Shown: positions 1 to 9,713 of the stretch, in pieces | Layout: every line of letters starts with the position of its first letter | How positions within the stretch are numbered: position 1 is the stretch's first letter | From: Beijerinckiaceae bacterium | GTDB taxonomy: Bacteria; Pseudomonadota; Alphaproteobacteria; Rhizobiales; Beijerinckiaceae | Assembly (NCBI GenBank): GCA_024304885.1 | Contig: JALJOM010000003.1 | Coordinates: 1,522,110 to 1,586,109, forward strand | Length of the DNA: 64,000 nucleotides | Direction of reading: 5' to 3' | Position numbers and translations under genes: made by a program | Notes under the pieces: model-generated | Seen by the model: only the letters and a program-made list of their open reading frames with translations | Databases searched by the model: none | What the model was told of the DNA's origin: nothing

Positions 1-18
1 AGCAGGGATCCGGAGCGG

Positions 19-38
19 GTCCGGCTCCGCAGCCGGAC
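19..38 (-). terminator. Hairpin downstream of yidC
   Basis: A perfect 8-bp inverted repeat (GTCCGGCT / AGCCGGAC) with a 4-base loop lies just past the yidC stop codon. No T-run follows on the minus strand, so it may be a 3'-end stabilising or weak terminator hairpin rather than a classic intrinsic terminator. Confidence 0.3.
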
Positions 39-45
39 TCGCCGG

Positions 46-1869
46 TCATGTCGTTCGCGGCTTCTTGCGGAACATCGCGATGAGGTTGTCCCAGAGCTCG
101 ATCTTGACGCCCGCTCGCTTCATGATCAGGCTCTGCTGCAGGACGGACAGGACATTGTTCCAGGTCCAATAGATGACGAGGCCCGATGCGAAACTGCCGA
201 GCGTGAAGGTGAACAAGACCGGCATCCAGGCGAAGACCTGCTTCTGGATCTCGTCCGTCGGCTCTGGGTTCATCTTCATCTGGAGGAACATGGACACGCC
301 CATGATCAAGGGCCAAATTCCGATCGCGAGATAGGGGCCGAAGATCGCGACATGGGTCGGATCGTAGGGGAGAAGCCCGAACAGGTTGAAGATATTGGTC
401 GGGTCCGGGGCCGACAGGTCCTTGATCCAGCCGAAAAAGGGCGCCTGGCGCATCTCGATCGTGATGAACAGGACCTTGTAGAGGGCGAAGAAGACCGGGA
501 TCTGGATCAGCATCGGCAAGCAACCCGAGACGGGATTGATCTTCTCACGCTTGTAGATCGCCATCATTTCAAGCTGCTGCTTGTGCTTGTCGTCCGGATA
601 GCGGTCCTTCAGCGCCAGGATCTCGGGTTGGATGGCCTTCATCTTGGCGATCGACATGTAGCTTCGATTGGCCAGCGGATAAAACAGGGCCTTCACGAAG
701 ACCGTAATGCACAGGATGGCTATACCGAAGTTTCCCGTGAACTTGTAGAAGAAGTCGATCATCCAGAACATCGGTCTCGTGATGAAATAAAACCAGCCCC
801 AATCGATGAGGAGCTCGAAATTCTTGATCCCGAGATGGTCCTGATAGCTGTCGAGCGTCTCTGATACCTTTGCTCCCGCGAAGACTCGCGTCGTGACGTC
901 GACGGAGGTGCCGGGCGAGAGCGTCATCTGCTCGCGAACGAAATCCGAGCGATAGGTTTTCGTCGGCTCGCCGCCGCGCGCGGCAAAGCTCGCCTCGATG
1001 GGCTTGGTTTGGTCCGGAACGACGGCCGCGGCCCAATATTTGTCGGTGAAGCCGATCCAGCCTCCAGTGCCCTTGAAGGTCTTTGTCGCCTTGTCTTCCT
1101 TCTCGATCTTCTCGTATTTCAGCTCCTGCAGGCCTTCGTCGCCGATGACCCCGACAAAGCCTTCGTGAAGAACCATGACGCCGGACGTTTTCGGCGTCCC
1201 CTGACGCGCGACGAGCGCGTAGGGCGCGAACGAAACGCTGTTGTCCCCCTTGTTCTCGACGGTGTCGGTCACGGTGAACATATAGCGGTCATCGACCGAA
1301 ATCTTGCGCCGGAACACGAGGCCGTGCCCGTTGTCCCAGGTCAGCGTGACCGGTGTCGTCTCGGTGAGCAGATCGCGGTCCGCGGTCCAGAGCGTGTCGG
1401 AGCGCGGCAGCACCAGGTTGGCACTCGGGTCCGCGACGAATCCCGCTTCGGCGTAGTATGGCGCGGCCGACCCGACCGGCGAGAGAAGCACGATGTTCGG
1501 GCTGTGCGGGTCTGTCGTCTCGCGATAATCCTTCAGCGCCACGTCATCGATGCGGGCACCCTTGAGGGAGATGGAGCCCTCGAGGCTCGCGGTCGCGAGC
1601 TTGACCCTCGGGCTGTCAGCCAGGGCCTCGGACCTGGGCTTGACGACGAGGGGCTTCTCGACGGCAGGGGCCGCCGGAGCGGGAGCGTTGGCCGAGCCGG
1701 GCGCCCCCGACGGCTGGCCGGGCACGACCTGGGCTTGCTGTCCCCGCATATGTTCTTGGATTTGCCGCTCCTTCTCGAGCTGCGGCGCGGTGTAGAGCGC
1801 GTTCCAGCCCGTGATCACGAGTAGCGACAGAGCGATCGCGAGGAGAAAGTTCTTGGTGTCCTGCGTCAT
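46..1869 (-). CDS. yidC: Membrane protein insertase YidC
   Basis: YidC/Oxa1-family insertase (607 aa) that places proteins into the inner membrane, alone or with SecYEG. An N-terminal membrane anchor (residues about 6-27) is followed by a large periplasmic P1 domain preceded by an Ala/Pro-rich linker (about 45-75). The conserved membrane core starts near residue 360 and includes the family signature around [14 protein letters not shown], the cytoplasmic hairpin loop rich in Lys/Arg, and the last hydrophobic segments. The length is typical of alphaproteobacterial YidC. The ATG start follows the rnpA stop by 2 bases, so the two are probably translationally coupled in an rpmH-rnpA-yidC operon. 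Family assignment is firm. Confidence 0.97.
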   Translation of the reverse strand: MTQDTKNFLLAIALSLLVITGWNALYTAPQLEKERQIQEHMRGQQAQVVPGQPSGAPGSANAPAPAAPAVEKPLVVKPRSEALADSPRVKLATASLEGSISLKGARIDDVALKDYRETTDPHSPNIVLLSPVGSAAPYYAEAGFVADPSANLVLPRSDTLWTADRDLLTETTPVTLTWDNGHGLVFRRKISVDDRYMFTVTDTVENKGDNSVSFAPYALVARQGTPKTSGVMVLHEGFVGVIGDEGLQELKYEKIEKEDKATKTFKGTGGWIGFTDKYWAAAVVPDQTKPIEASFAARGGEPTKTYRSDFVREQMTLSPGTSVDVTTRVFAGAKVSETLDSYQDHLGIKNFELLIDWGWFYFITRPMFWMIDFFYKFTGNFGIAILCITVFVKALFYPLANRSYMSIAKMKAIQPEILALKDRYPDDKHKQQLEMMAIYKREKINPVSGCLPMLIQIPVFFALYKVLFITIEMRQAPFFGWIKDLSAPDPTNIFNLFGLLPYDPTHVAIFGPYLAIGIWPLIMGVSMFLQMKMNPEPTDEIQKQVFAWMPVLFTFTLGSFASGLVIYWTWNNVLSVLQQSLIMKRAGVKIELWDNLIAMFRKKPRTT

Positions 1870-1871
1870 GC

Positions 1872-2468
1872 TTATGGCGCCTTGCCTGTCCTGTCCTTGC
1901 GCGGCCGACCCCGATTCGAGTCCGGCGCGAGCCGATTCCCTCGGGGCAACCGGTCCGAGCAGCCCGGTACAGTGCCTGCCTTCGGGCTCTCGCGGTCGAT
2001 GCGCACGAATGCCTTTGCCAGGGTCTCTGCGAGCAACGCGAAGGGCAGCCGGAGTGCCTCGCCTCGTGCCACGATCACATAATCATGTCCGGCGCGCGCC
2101 GGAAGTGGGACAAGGCCTCGCAAGGCTTCCCGGAGGCGTCGGCGAATCCGGTTTCGCTCGACGGCGCCGCCGATCTTCTTGGTTACGGTGATGCCGAACC
2201 GCGGTGCGGTGCCCCGACGGGAGTCCGGCGCGGTCACATGGATGCCGGAGAGGGAGCCCGCTCCCTCGACGGAGGTCGACGGCGAGACTGGTTTCAGCCC
2301 GGTCGTCGCCCTAGGTGCCGCCTGCAAGGTGAAGGCCGAGGTATGGACCCGTTTGCCCTTGGCGACGTCGAGGAATTGCCGGCGCCGGGTGAGCCGCTCG
2401 ATCGGGTTCGGACCTACGTCCGAACCCGTGGGCGGGGCTACCGACGCGGCTTCCCAAAGCTCCGTCAC
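1872..2468 (-). CDS. rnpA: Ribonuclease P protein component
   Basis: Protein subunit of RNase P, which helps the catalytic RNA mature tRNA 5' ends. The diagnostic RNR motif is visible ([14 protein letters not shown]), together with the N-terminal RLTRRRQF segment and a [11 protein letters not shown] strand. I chose a GTG start at 2468 because GGGAG lies 7 bases upstream; the conserved domain itself begins about 30 codons later, so a later start is possible. At about 198 aa it is longer than usual: an insertion of roughly 30 residues, rich in Ser, Gly and Pro, separates the first strand from GITVTKK, and the tail is basic. It lies downstream of rpmH and 2 bases before yidC. Confidence 0.9.
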   Translation of the reverse strand: MTELWEAASVAPPTGSDVGPNPIERLTRRRQFLDVAKGKRVHTSAFTLQAAPRATTGLKPVSPSTSVEGAGSLSGIHVTAPDSRRGTAPRFGITVTKKIGGAVERNRIRRRLREALRGLVPLPARAGHDYVIVARGEALRLPFALLAETLAKAFVRIDRESPKAGTVPGCSDRLPRGNRLAPDSNRGRPRKDRTGKAP

Positions 2469-2683
2469 GACAATTCTCCCGACCATGGGCGGCAGGGTTT
2501 CGGCAGACGAGCCGGATCGTCCGTTCCCGAGGAGTGCAGCATGCAGTGCGCACCGAGCAGGAACGGGCACGCGCGAGGCTCCGGAGCCGGCCGTAAAAAC
2601 GACCGAGGCCCTCCACGACCGGTCCGCGCGGCGATTCTCCTGTCCTCTCGCCGTTCGACCGCGCCGGCATGTGAAGCAAAACG

Positions 2684-2818
2684 TCAGGCGGACAACCGCT
2701 TGCGCCCGCGCGCGCGGCGGGCAGCGATGACCTTGCGTCCGCCCGAGGTCGCCATGCGCGCGCGAAATCCGTGCCGCCGCTTGCGCACGAGCTTGCTCGG
2801 TTGATAGGTCCGCTTCAC
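2684..2818 (-). CDS. rpmH: 50S ribosomal protein L34
   Basis: A 44-aa, highly basic protein with the L34 signature [20 protein letters not shown] and a C-terminal RGRKRLSA, full length for the family. The start is GTG (2818), supported by GGAG 7 bases upstream. It is the first gene of the rpmH-rnpA-yidC cluster, with about 215 bases to the chosen rnpA start. Confidence 0.95.
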   Translation of the reverse strand: MKRTYQPSKLVRKRRHGFRARMATSGGRKVIAARRARGRKRLSA

Positions 2819-3526
2819 CGTCCAACTCCATTCGAAGAAAGCCGCTGCCGAAGATCGAAGAGCACGGCAAGATAGTCCTTACGGACGCGCATGAGGCAGG
2901 CACCCGGCTGGCGAGCCACACGCCGGCCGCCGGAAAAATTCCTGCGCGGAGCCGCACAACTCGACGTGCATCGAGAGACTGCGTATTGCCACACGACCAT
3001 GCGTCGTACGAGCGTCCCCGGCCGCGGACTGCGCAAACCCATGACCAATAAAGCCGTCACCCGCAACGGGCGCGACCTCGATTGGAAAACGCCTGCGCGG
3101 CGCGAAGCCGAATTTGGCGGACTTATAGAAGCAATGCTCGGCGGAAGTCAATTTGCCGCGCATGGTGCGACTCCTCCTGTCCAGGGCTGGTGTGTCCACG
3201 ACCGAAAGGATTGCTCGAGGGCAGGGGTCGAACTGTGCGGGCTTGCGGAGGAGCAATCGAGAGGCTCGGCGTCCGCGACGAGAACCGGGAGGGAAGCCAG
3301 AACGGCACCGCCGAAGGTCATTATCGTCAAGACGGTTCCACCAGCACGATTGGCGCAATTGCGACGAGGCTGAAAGTTCCTGAGCGCGGGAAATCCCCTG
3401 GCGGGCGCGACTGCCCCGCCCGTCGGCACTCTCGAAGCGTGGCCGTTGACGCGTCGCTTCGTGGTCGACCCGACCCGCCACTCCACGATGAAGTAAGAAC
3501 GCACCTTTCGACGTCGATACGATGGA

Positions 3527-3566
3527 TTGACCTGCAACCAACTGCGAGCGCAATATGCGCGAGTTG
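3527..3566 (+). promoter_or_regulatory. Promoter/operator-like repeat, copy A
   Basis: First of two 40-bp direct repeats (33 of 40 bases identical). Each opens with TTGAC, a -35-like element, and after a 17-18 base spacer has GCAATA/CAATAT at the -10 position. The -10 lies inside the dyad GCGCA-ATA-TGCGC, so a bound regulator would occlude it. This is inference from spacing and symmetry. Confidence 0.4.
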
Positions 3567-3716
3567 CACCGGCGACCCCTGTCGTTCGCGGCCTCGATCT
3601 ATACTCGTCGCGATGTCGATCCTGCTACAACACGTTCGGCATCGCGATCGGTGAGCGTGTGCTCTTGGTGTGGGAGCGAAAAGTGCTCTGCCACACGCCA
3701 GGGAATAGGGCACGTT

Positions 3717-3730
3717 TGCACGATCGTGCA
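3717..3730. promoter_or_regulatory. 14-bp perfect palindrome
   Basis: TGCACGATCGTGCA is perfectly self-complementary and sits between the two promoter-like repeats upstream of terL. It would suit a dimeric DNA-binding protein; no regulator gene is nearby. Confidence 0.3.
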
Positions 3731-3820
3731 GCATCCGAGCATCCCGGTGTTTGTTTCGCGCCCTCTGTATATATCAGGCGCGCCATGTAAGATCGAGCGC
3801 AAGCGTCCTCCGACGGCGTG

Positions 3821-3860
3821 TTGACTTGAAACACGTTGCGAGCGCAATATGCGCGCGTTG
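3821..3860 (+). promoter_or_regulatory. Promoter/operator-like repeat, copy B
   Basis: Second 40-bp repeat, 294 bp downstream of copy A, with TTGACT as -35-like element, the same spacing, and the same GCGCA-ATA-TGCGC dyad over the -10 position. It lies about 115 bases before the terL start and is the best candidate for the promoter of the phage late operon. Confidence 0.45.
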
Positions 3861-3974
3861 ACGGGGCGACATATCCGTCTCTCAGTTATGGACCTGTCGA
3901 TCCGACGCGGCAGAATGGTGCGCCGGACCTGACGGTTCGGCACGTTTCCAACCCGAACAATCGTGGAATCGTGC

Positions 3975-5282
3975 ATGGTGACATTCAGCGCCGGCCAGAA
4001 GGCGGCTCTTCGCCTGCTGGAAGGTTCGCAGCGTTACACGTGCATTGCCGGCGGTACCAGGTCCGGAAAGACCTTCCTGATTGTCCGCGCGATCGTCGAG
4101 CGTGCACTCAAGGCTGACGGTTCCCGTCATGCCATCTTGCGGTTCCATGCGAATGCGGCGCGCGCCTCGATCGCGCTCGACACCTTACCACGCGTCATGC
4201 AGCTGTGCTTCCCGGAGGCGAGCCTCAAGGAGCATCGCCAGGACGCTTATTTCGCACTGTCGAACGGCTCGCGCATCTGGATCGGCGGCCTCGACGACAA
4301 GGACCGTGTGGAGAAAATTCTAGGCCTCGAGTATGCGAGCATCTTCCTCAACGAGGCATCGCAAATACCCTACTCCTCGGCGTTGATCGCGTTCACTCGG
4401 CTGGCCCAGGTCATGCCGCGGCTCGATCAGAAGGCCTTCGTCGATCTCAATCCCGTCGGCAAGTCGCATTGGACCCATGTGCTGTTCCGGGACAAGCGCG
4501 ATCCGATCTCGATGCAGCAGCTGAAGGACCCCGAGAGCTACGAGCTCGCGTTCCTGAATCCGACCGACAATGCCGCGAACCTGTCGAAAGAGTTTTTGCG
4601 CAGCCTCGAGAACCTGCCGGAACGGCAGCGCAAGCGCTTCTACGACGGGATCTACGTAGACGATGTCGATGGAGCTCTTTGGACCTACGAGGTCATCGAC
4701 CGCTTCCGATGCGCGCCCGAGGACATACCCGATGATCGACGAGCTTCGGTGGTGGTTGGGCTCGATCCCTCCGGCGCCGCCGGCCGAGACGATCTCGGCG
4801 CCGACGAGATCGGGATCGTCGTCGCCGCACGCGGCATCGACGGTGATTGCTATATCCTCTCCGATCGCTCCTGCCGCGAGGCGCCGGCGATTTGGGGGCG
4901 CCGTGCGGTGGTCGCATTCCACGAATTTCGCGCCGATTGTATCGTCGCCGAGAGCAATTTCGGCGGAGAAATGGTGCGGGCCACGATCGAGGCTGCCGAT
5001 CGTGCTGTTCCGGTGCGCCTCGTCACCGCGAGCCGCGGCAAGGCGGTGAGAGCCGAGCCGGTCTCGGTGCGTTATGCGCAAGGGCAGGTCCATCATGTGG
5101 GCCGGTTCGCCAAGCTCGAAGATCAGCTCTGTGCCTTTTCGTCGGCCGGCTATTCAGGACCCGGCAGCCCCGACCATGCGGATGCGGCGATCTGGGCTCT
5201 GACGTACCTGTTCGGCGCCGACGACGGGACCGGCATCATCGAGTTCTACAGGCGAGCGACACAGGCGGAGAAGATCTGCTAG
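3975..5282 (+). CDS. terL: Phage terminase large subunit
   Basis: Packaging motor ATPase and nuclease that cuts and threads DNA into the prohead. The N-terminal ATPase has a Walker A (GGTRSGKT) and a Walker B-like SIFLNEAS. The C-terminal RNase H-like nuclease shows acidic residues in GLDPSG, VAESNFGG and DHADAAIWAL. The ATG at 3975 has GGAA 6 bases upstream; an in-frame GTG at 3963 is the alternative. It is the first gene of the structural cluster, and no small terminase is detectable upstream, which is odd for a complete phage. A host-type repeat follows immediately after the stop. Confidence 0.93.
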   Translation: MVTFSAGQKAALRLLEGSQRYTCIAGGTRSGKTFLIVRAIVERALKADGSRHAILRFHANAARASIALDTLPRVMQLCFPEASLKEHRQDAYFALSNGSRIWIGGLDDKDRVEKILGLEYASIFLNEASQIPYSSALIAFTRLAQVMPRLDQKAFVDLNPVGKSHWTHVLFRDKRDPISMQQLKDPESYELAFLNPTDNAANLSKEFLRSLENLPERQRKRFYDGIYVDDVDGALWTYEVIDRFRCAPEDIPDDRRASVVVGLDPSGAAGRDDLGADEIGIVVAARGIDGDCYILSDRSCREAPAIWGRRAVVAFHEFRADCIVAESNFGGEMVRATIEAADRAVPVRLVTASRGKAVRAEPVSVRYAQGQVHHVGRFAKLEDQLCAFSSAGYSGPGSPDHADAAIWALTYLFGADDGTGIIEFYRRATQAEKIC

Positions 5283-5381
5283 CGCATCTTCCAGCGAATT
5301 GGCCTCCGGTTCGCGTCGCGAAAATGCGACAAAACAGGACTCTAGAGCTGGTTTCCGATCCAATGGGATCGGAAAGTGCTC
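5283..5381 (-). repeat. Dispersed palindromic repeat, copy 1
   Basis: About 100 bp related to copies at 31177-31285 and 39921-40027, in the opposite orientation to both. It contains the perfect hairpin TTCCGATCC-AATG-GGATCGGAA and the shared core reading GTTCGCGTCGCGAAAATGCG. It fills the gap between terL and portal. Two more copies sit in ordinary chromosome, so this is a host repeat that moved into the phage cluster. Confidence 0.75.
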
Positions 5382-5451
5382 CAAGGCATCGGGTCGAGCA
5401 ATGACCGATGCCTCGTCCGACCGAAGCCCGTCGAAACACGAAGGAACCCAC

Positions 5452-6807
5452 ATGGTCGAGCGGGGCACGGGGCAACGACAATGGTCGCTCAGCCCATATG
5501 AAGTCAATGTCAGCTTCGGCCCGGCGACGAATGCCGGCGACGGTACGAGCTGGTTCGGACCGTCGCCGCCGATTACACCGCTTGCGCCTCCGGAAGTTGC
5601 CGGACGCCAATGGGATTTTCCGGCCGGATACAACCTTTCGACGCTTTCCCGGCCCCATGAGCCCGTGACCTTTTCGACCTTGCGTGCCCTGGCCGACGGC
5701 TACGACCTCCTCAGGCTGGTGATCGAGACGCGCAAGGATCAAGTTGCCGGACATACCTGGACGATCAATCGACGTGACAAGGCGCCCCCTTCACCCGCGG
5801 TGAAGGCACGCATCGATGCGGCGAAGGCGTTCCTGGCGCGTCCAGACGGAATCCACTGCTTCGCGGACTGGCTTAGAATTCTCCTCGAGGAGGTGTTCGT
5901 AACCGATGCGGCAACTCTCTACATGAGTCGTGATAGGAGCGGACGCCTCAGAGCCCTGATGCCGCTCGATGGGGCGACGATCAAGCCCATTCTCGACAAT
6001 TGGGGTCGAACGCCGCAACCCTATCTGGAAAACGGCAAGACGATATATCCGCCTGCGTACCAGCAAATCCTGAAAGGCTATCCGGCAATCGATTACTCGG
6101 TTCGGGATCTGATCTACCGTCCCCGCAACCTACGCGTCAACCGCGCCTACGGCTACAGCCCAGTCGAGCAGATCGTCACCACCGTGAATATCGCATTACG
6201 GCGGCAAATGTATCTACTCGATTATTTCACCGAGGGGAACATTCCAGACAGCCTGATCGGCGTGCCGGAAAACTGGACTCCCGACCAAATCGCGTCATAC
6301 CAGAAATATTGGGATGCCTATTTCGATGGCGACCAAGGACGTCGACGCAGAGCGAAGTTCGTTCCCGGTGGCGTTGCCAAGACCTTCGTACAAACATCCG
6401 AGCCGGAGCTCAAAGGTGCATTCGACGAGTGGTTGGCGCGACTCGTTTGCTTCGCGCTCTCGATCTCGCCGCAAGCGCTCATCCAAACGATGAACCGGGC
6501 GACTGCAGAGACCCAGAAGGATCTCGCGCAGGAAGAAGGTCTCGCGCCGATTCTCGGGTGGGTGAAGCGCCTCGTCGACGACGTGCTTGCAACCGAGCTC
6601 GATGGGGATGACCTCGAGCTCTGCTGGTGCAACGAAAGCCAAATCCATCCCGTTGACCAAGAGAAGATTCTGTCGAGCTACACGTCGAACGGAATACTCA
6701 CGATCAACGAAGCACGCGGCGTACTCGGCCGCGATCCGTTCGATGACGCGTCCGCCAACCTCCCGATGATCTCGTCCAGCATAGGCAATATCGCTGGACC
6801 GGACTAG
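5452..6807 (+). CDS. Phage portal protein
   Basis: Portal subunit that forms the dodecameric ring through which DNA enters the head and to which the tail attaches. The sequence has the typical portal pattern: an N-terminal region rich in hydrophobic turns, a central wing ending in YFTEGNIPDSLIGVP, then the helical SPQALIQTMNRATAETQK segment and a C-terminal LTINEARGVLG region shared by HK97-type portals. The ATG at 5452 is preceded by AAGGA at a good distance. Upstream in-frame ATGs (for example 5401) would add residues partly encoded by the dispersed repeat. About 451 aa, normal for the family. Confidence 0.88.
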   Translation: MVERGTGQRQWSLSPYEVNVSFGPATNAGDGTSWFGPSPPITPLAPPEVAGRQWDFPAGYNLSTLSRPHEPVTFSTLRALADGYDLLRLVIETRKDQVAGHTWTINRRDKAPPSPAVKARIDAAKAFLARPDGIHCFADWLRILLEEVFVTDAATLYMSRDRSGRLRALMPLDGATIKPILDNWGRTPQPYLENGKTIYPPAYQQILKGYPAIDYSVRDLIYRPRNLRVNRAYGYSPVEQIVTTVNIALRRQMYLLDYFTEGNIPDSLIGVPENWTPDQIASYQKYWDAYFDGDQGRRRRAKFVPGGVAKTFVQTSEPELKGAFDEWLARLVCFALSISPQALIQTMNRATAETQKDLAQEEGLAPILGWVKRLVDDVLATELDGDDLELCWCNESQIHPVDQEKILSSYTSNGILTINEARGVLGRDPFDDASANLPMISSSIGNIAGPD

Positions 6808-6892
6808 GCGCCGCGGGACGCACTTCGATTGATGCGTCGGCCAAACAAAGCGCAAACCGCTGCAAATCGCAGTCCCATAGTTGGAGATGCGG

Positions 6893-8017
6893 ATGGGTGA
6901 CCTGTCCATGTTCATTCCGATTACCAAGGTCGATGCTACGCAGCGCCTTGTCTACGGCATCGCGACCGCGGAGGTCCAGGACCGGGCCGGCGAGATATGT
7001 GATTATGCGTCGACGAAGCCACATTACGAACGATGGTCGGAGGAGATCGCACAGTCGACCGGCGGCAAATCCCTCGGTAACCTGCGTGCGATGCATGGCC
7101 CTGTCGCCGCGGGTAAGGTCACGGCGATCAACTTCAACGACGACGCACGGCAGATCGAGATTTGCGCCAAAGTCGTCGACGATCTCGAATGGATCAAGGT
7201 TACCGAGGGGGTCTATACCGGGTTTTCACAGGGTGGCGCCTACGAGCGGAGATGGACCGACGACGATGGTCTTACGCATTACACCGCCGTGCCGACCGAG
7301 ATCTCCCTCGTCGATCTACCTTGCTTGCCAGAGTCCCGGTTCGAGATGATCAAGGCGGATGGAACCCTCGAATTGCGGGCCTTCGAACCTGGATCGGCTC
7401 TTGCGGATCGGCTCGATGACTTCCTCCATGCGCTCGCGCTGCTGGGCGAGCTGTCGAGCGACGAGCTCGACAAAGTGCCGGACCTCGCACCCTTGATTGA
7501 AGATGTCCATGATTTGGCCGCGCGTCTCGCTTCAATCGTCCGCACGATGCCAATCGACGGACCTTCATCGCGCGGAAAGCCCCGCGCTACGTGGGATATT
7601 TCCGAGGACAGTGCCGCTAGAGCCGAAAGCAACGCAAACGGCAGAATGCCGCGCAATACCGATTTCGTTCCGCGAATCCATTCGGATAGCCGGGAACGCA
7701 CGAGGCGACCTCGTGCGCCGGTTGTCGCGTCGAGTACCGATCGGCAGGCAGAAAAGATGTTGCGTTGGGATCTCCAAAAGCGAATCGATACGTTTCAATC
7801 AATGCTCGATGATGTCTTGAAGCGTGTAAAGAACATAGAGCAGCAGCCATTACCGCTGCCATTGAGCGGAGGTTCCAGAGTGGTTGCAAAGCACGCGGAC
7901 GGATTGGAAACTCTCGGTGCATCGACGACGATCGATACGTTGCTCACGGACCCGGAAGCTCTGTCGCTGCTCGCGATAAGGCTCGCACAACGCAATGGGC
8001 GCGTCTCTTTTCGATAA
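6893..8017 (+). CDS. Prohead protease fused to scaffold-like region
   Basis: Likely head maturation serine protease of the HK97/XkdF type. The N-terminal 150 residues contain IPITKVD, a conserved MHGPVAAGKV segment with a candidate catalytic His, and EISLVDLPCLPESRF, the usual place of the active Ser or its surroundings. The remainder is charged, of low complexity (Arg/Ser-rich, about 230-290) and ends with a predicted coiled coil, as in protease-scaffold fusions. The start at 6893 has GGAG 6 bases upstream; other in-frame ATGs at 6887 and 6908 are less well placed. Position between portal and capsid supports the call. Confidence 0.75.
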   Translation: MGDLSMFIPITKVDATQRLVYGIATAEVQDRAGEICDYASTKPHYERWSEEIAQSTGGKSLGNLRAMHGPVAAGKVTAINFNDDARQIEICAKVVDDLEWIKVTEGVYTGFSQGGAYERRWTDDDGLTHYTAVPTEISLVDLPCLPESRFEMIKADGTLELRAFEPGSALADRLDDFLHALALLGELSSDELDKVPDLAPLIEDVHDLAARLASIVRTMPIDGPSSRGKPRATWDISEDSAARAESNANGRMPRNTDFVPRIHSDSRERTRRPRAPVVASSTDRQAEKMLRWDLQKRIDTFQSMLDDVLKRVKNIEQQPLPLPLSGGSRVVAKHADGLETLGASTTIDTLLTDPEALSLLAIRLAQRNGRVSFR

Positions 8018-8195
8018 CGTAACTTCTACATGGGCTCAGCGGCCCAGCCGAATATCTCTCGTTCCAAGTGCCGATAATCTTGACGACGAAGCGTCCCGAC
8101 CCGATCCGGGAAGGGAGATATACAGCGAACCGCATTTGTCTGGCTGATTGGCGTTCGCGATTCCCAGCAATGTTCGCAGCCACCAGGAGCAAAAC

Positions 8196-9713
8196 ATGAC
8201 AATTCACACCGATGCTCAGGACATTCTGGACAGGCTGAAGGCCGCGCAGCGTAGGCCGCTCGGTGATCCTCGGTTCAAGGATCTCGCGAGCCTCGGCAAA
8301 TCGACATTCGGGCAAAGCGCGAATCCGACTTCAGGGCTCACTTTCTACGATCTGGAACTAGGTGCGAAATTTCTTTACCCCGTTCTGACGCCCTTGAGGA
8401 ACATGATCCCGCGTGTTTCAGGCAAAGGGGGCATTCAGGCCGCGTGGAGGGCAGTGACAGCCATCAATACCACCGGTTTGAGATTCGGTGTCTCGTCTGC
8501 CAATCGGGGCGGTGTGCTCGCTGTGGCGACCCAGGACCTCGCTGCAGCATACAAGGGAATCGGTGTCGAAACGAGTGTCGATTTCGAAGCGCAATATGCC
8601 GGGCAGGAGTTCGATGATGTCCGTGCTATTGGTGCCAAGACTGGCCTCGAGGCATTGATGTTGGGCGAAGAAGCCATGATCCTCGGCGGCAACGGCTCGC
8701 TTGCCCTGGGTACAACGCCGACACCGGTACTTTCGGCGTCGACTACGGGCGGGTCGCTGGTCGCACAATCCTGGTCGGTCGTCTGTGCGGCCATGACGCT
8801 CGATGGTTTGATGAATGGGAGCATCGAGGCTGGGGTTCAGGGCGCAATTACGCGCATGAACGCAGACGGTACAAGTGATACTTTTGGGGGGGGGCTTGCC
8901 CGCGTAAGCGAAAATGCAACCGTCGACACGACAGGGACGACAGGGTCGATCGCTGCGACAGTCTCACCCGTACCCGGCGCGGTCGGTTACGCGTGGTTCT
9001 GGGGGGCAGCCGGGTCCGAGGTGCTGGGAGCGATCACGACTATCAACTCGCACGTGATCACGGCCGATGCTGCCGGTTTACAATCGGCTGCATCTCTAGG
9101 TACGAACGACAACTCCGTCAATTCGTTGGCGTTCGACGGCCTGATCTACCAAGCGATGAGGCCTGGCTCCGGTGCCTATACTATGACGATGCCGACGGGC
9201 GTCGCCGGTGCTGGCACGCCATTGTCTGCTGATGGTTCGGGAGGTATCGTCGAGATCGATCTGGTCCTGAAATCCATGTGGGACCGGTATCGGTTGTCTC
9301 CGGACACGATGTGGGTGAGTTCTCAAGAAGCGTCGAATATATCTCGTAAGGTACTGCTGGGGTCCCAAAATGCCGCGCAGCGCTTCGTGTTCGAAGCCGC
9401 CCAGGATATGGTCGGTGGTGGCATCATGGTTCGCACGTACCTGAACCGCTATTCGATGCAGGGCGGTAGCGCGGTGGATGTCAAGGTTCATCCTAACATG
9501 CCCGCAGGAACGATCCTGTTTACGACCAAGATGCTTCCCTATCCGCTTGCCGGCGTCGGCAACGTAATTCAGATTCGGACGCGTCAAGAGTACTATCAGA
9601 TAGAATGGCCGTTGCGCACGAGGAAATACGAGTACGGCGTCTATGCAGACGAAGTGCTCCAGAACTACTTTCCACCTTCAATGGCGGTGATCACGAATAT
9701 TGGCAATGGCTAG
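8196..9713 (+). CDS. Major capsid protein
   Basis: HK97-fold major head protein, about 505 aa. The ATG at 8196 follows AGGAG with a 6-base spacer. Head-type features include the N-terminal helix, an E-loop-like region, and a C-terminal P/A domain with KVHPNMPAGTILFTTKMLPYPL and the RTRQEYYQIEWPLRTRKY strand. Residues about 215-300 look like an inserted Ig/FN3-like beta domain: Gly/Ala/Thr-rich with a V-P-G-A-V-x-Y-x-W-F pattern. This insertion would explain the size and may project from the capsid. Position after the protease fits. Confidence 0.85.
   Translation: MTIHTDAQDILDRLKAAQRRPLGDPRFKDLASLGKSTFGQSANPTSGLTFYDLELGAKFLYPVLTPLRNMIPRVSGKGGIQAAWRAVTAINTTGLRFGVSSANRGGVLAVATQDLAAAYKGIGVETSVDFEAQYAGQEFDDVRAIGAKTGLEALMLGEEAMILGGNGSLALGTTPTPVLSASTTGGSLVAQSWSVVCAAMTLDGLMNGSIEAGVQGAITRMNADGTSDTFGGGLARVSENATVDTTGTTGSIAATVSPVPGAVGYAWFWGAAGSEVLGAITTINSHVITADAAGLQSAASLGTNDNSVNSLAFDGLIYQAMRPGSGAYTMTMPTGVAGAGTPLSADGSGGIVEIDLVLKSMWDRYRLSPDTMWVSSQEASNISRKVLLGSQNAAQRFVFEAAQDMVGGGIMVRTYLNRYSMQGGSAVDVKVHPNMPAGTILFTTKMLPYPLAGVGNVIQIRTRQEYYQIEWPLRTRKYEYGVYADEVLQNYFPPSMAVITNIGNG

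Larger units (their letters stand above)
2819..3974. other. Gene-poor region between rpmH and the phage cluster
   Basis: About 1.15 kb with no protein I can recognise on either strand. It should hold the rpmH promoter on the minus strand and the control region of the phage cluster on the plus strand: two 40-bp repeats and a 14-bp palindrome are listed separately. One minus-strand reading frame (2879-3163, 94 aa) has a good AGGAGG ribosome site 9 bases before its ATG, but its composition is unremarkable and no family is apparent, so I do not call it. No integrase, repressor or small terminase is visible here. Confidence 0.6.

Noticed and set aside
352-864. Plus-strand reading frame opposite yidC
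   Set aside because: It is antisense to a well-conserved gene and shows no family; high GC content creates such frames throughout the window.
2891-3373. Plus-strand frame of 160 codons in the gap after rpmH
   Set aside because: Arg/Pro-rich with no domain pattern and no ribosome site; overlapping frames in all phases look alike.
8588-8600. Another copy of the GCGCAATATGC dyad
   Set aside because: Only half of the dyad is present, without the -35-like element, inside the capsid gene; it is chance similarity.
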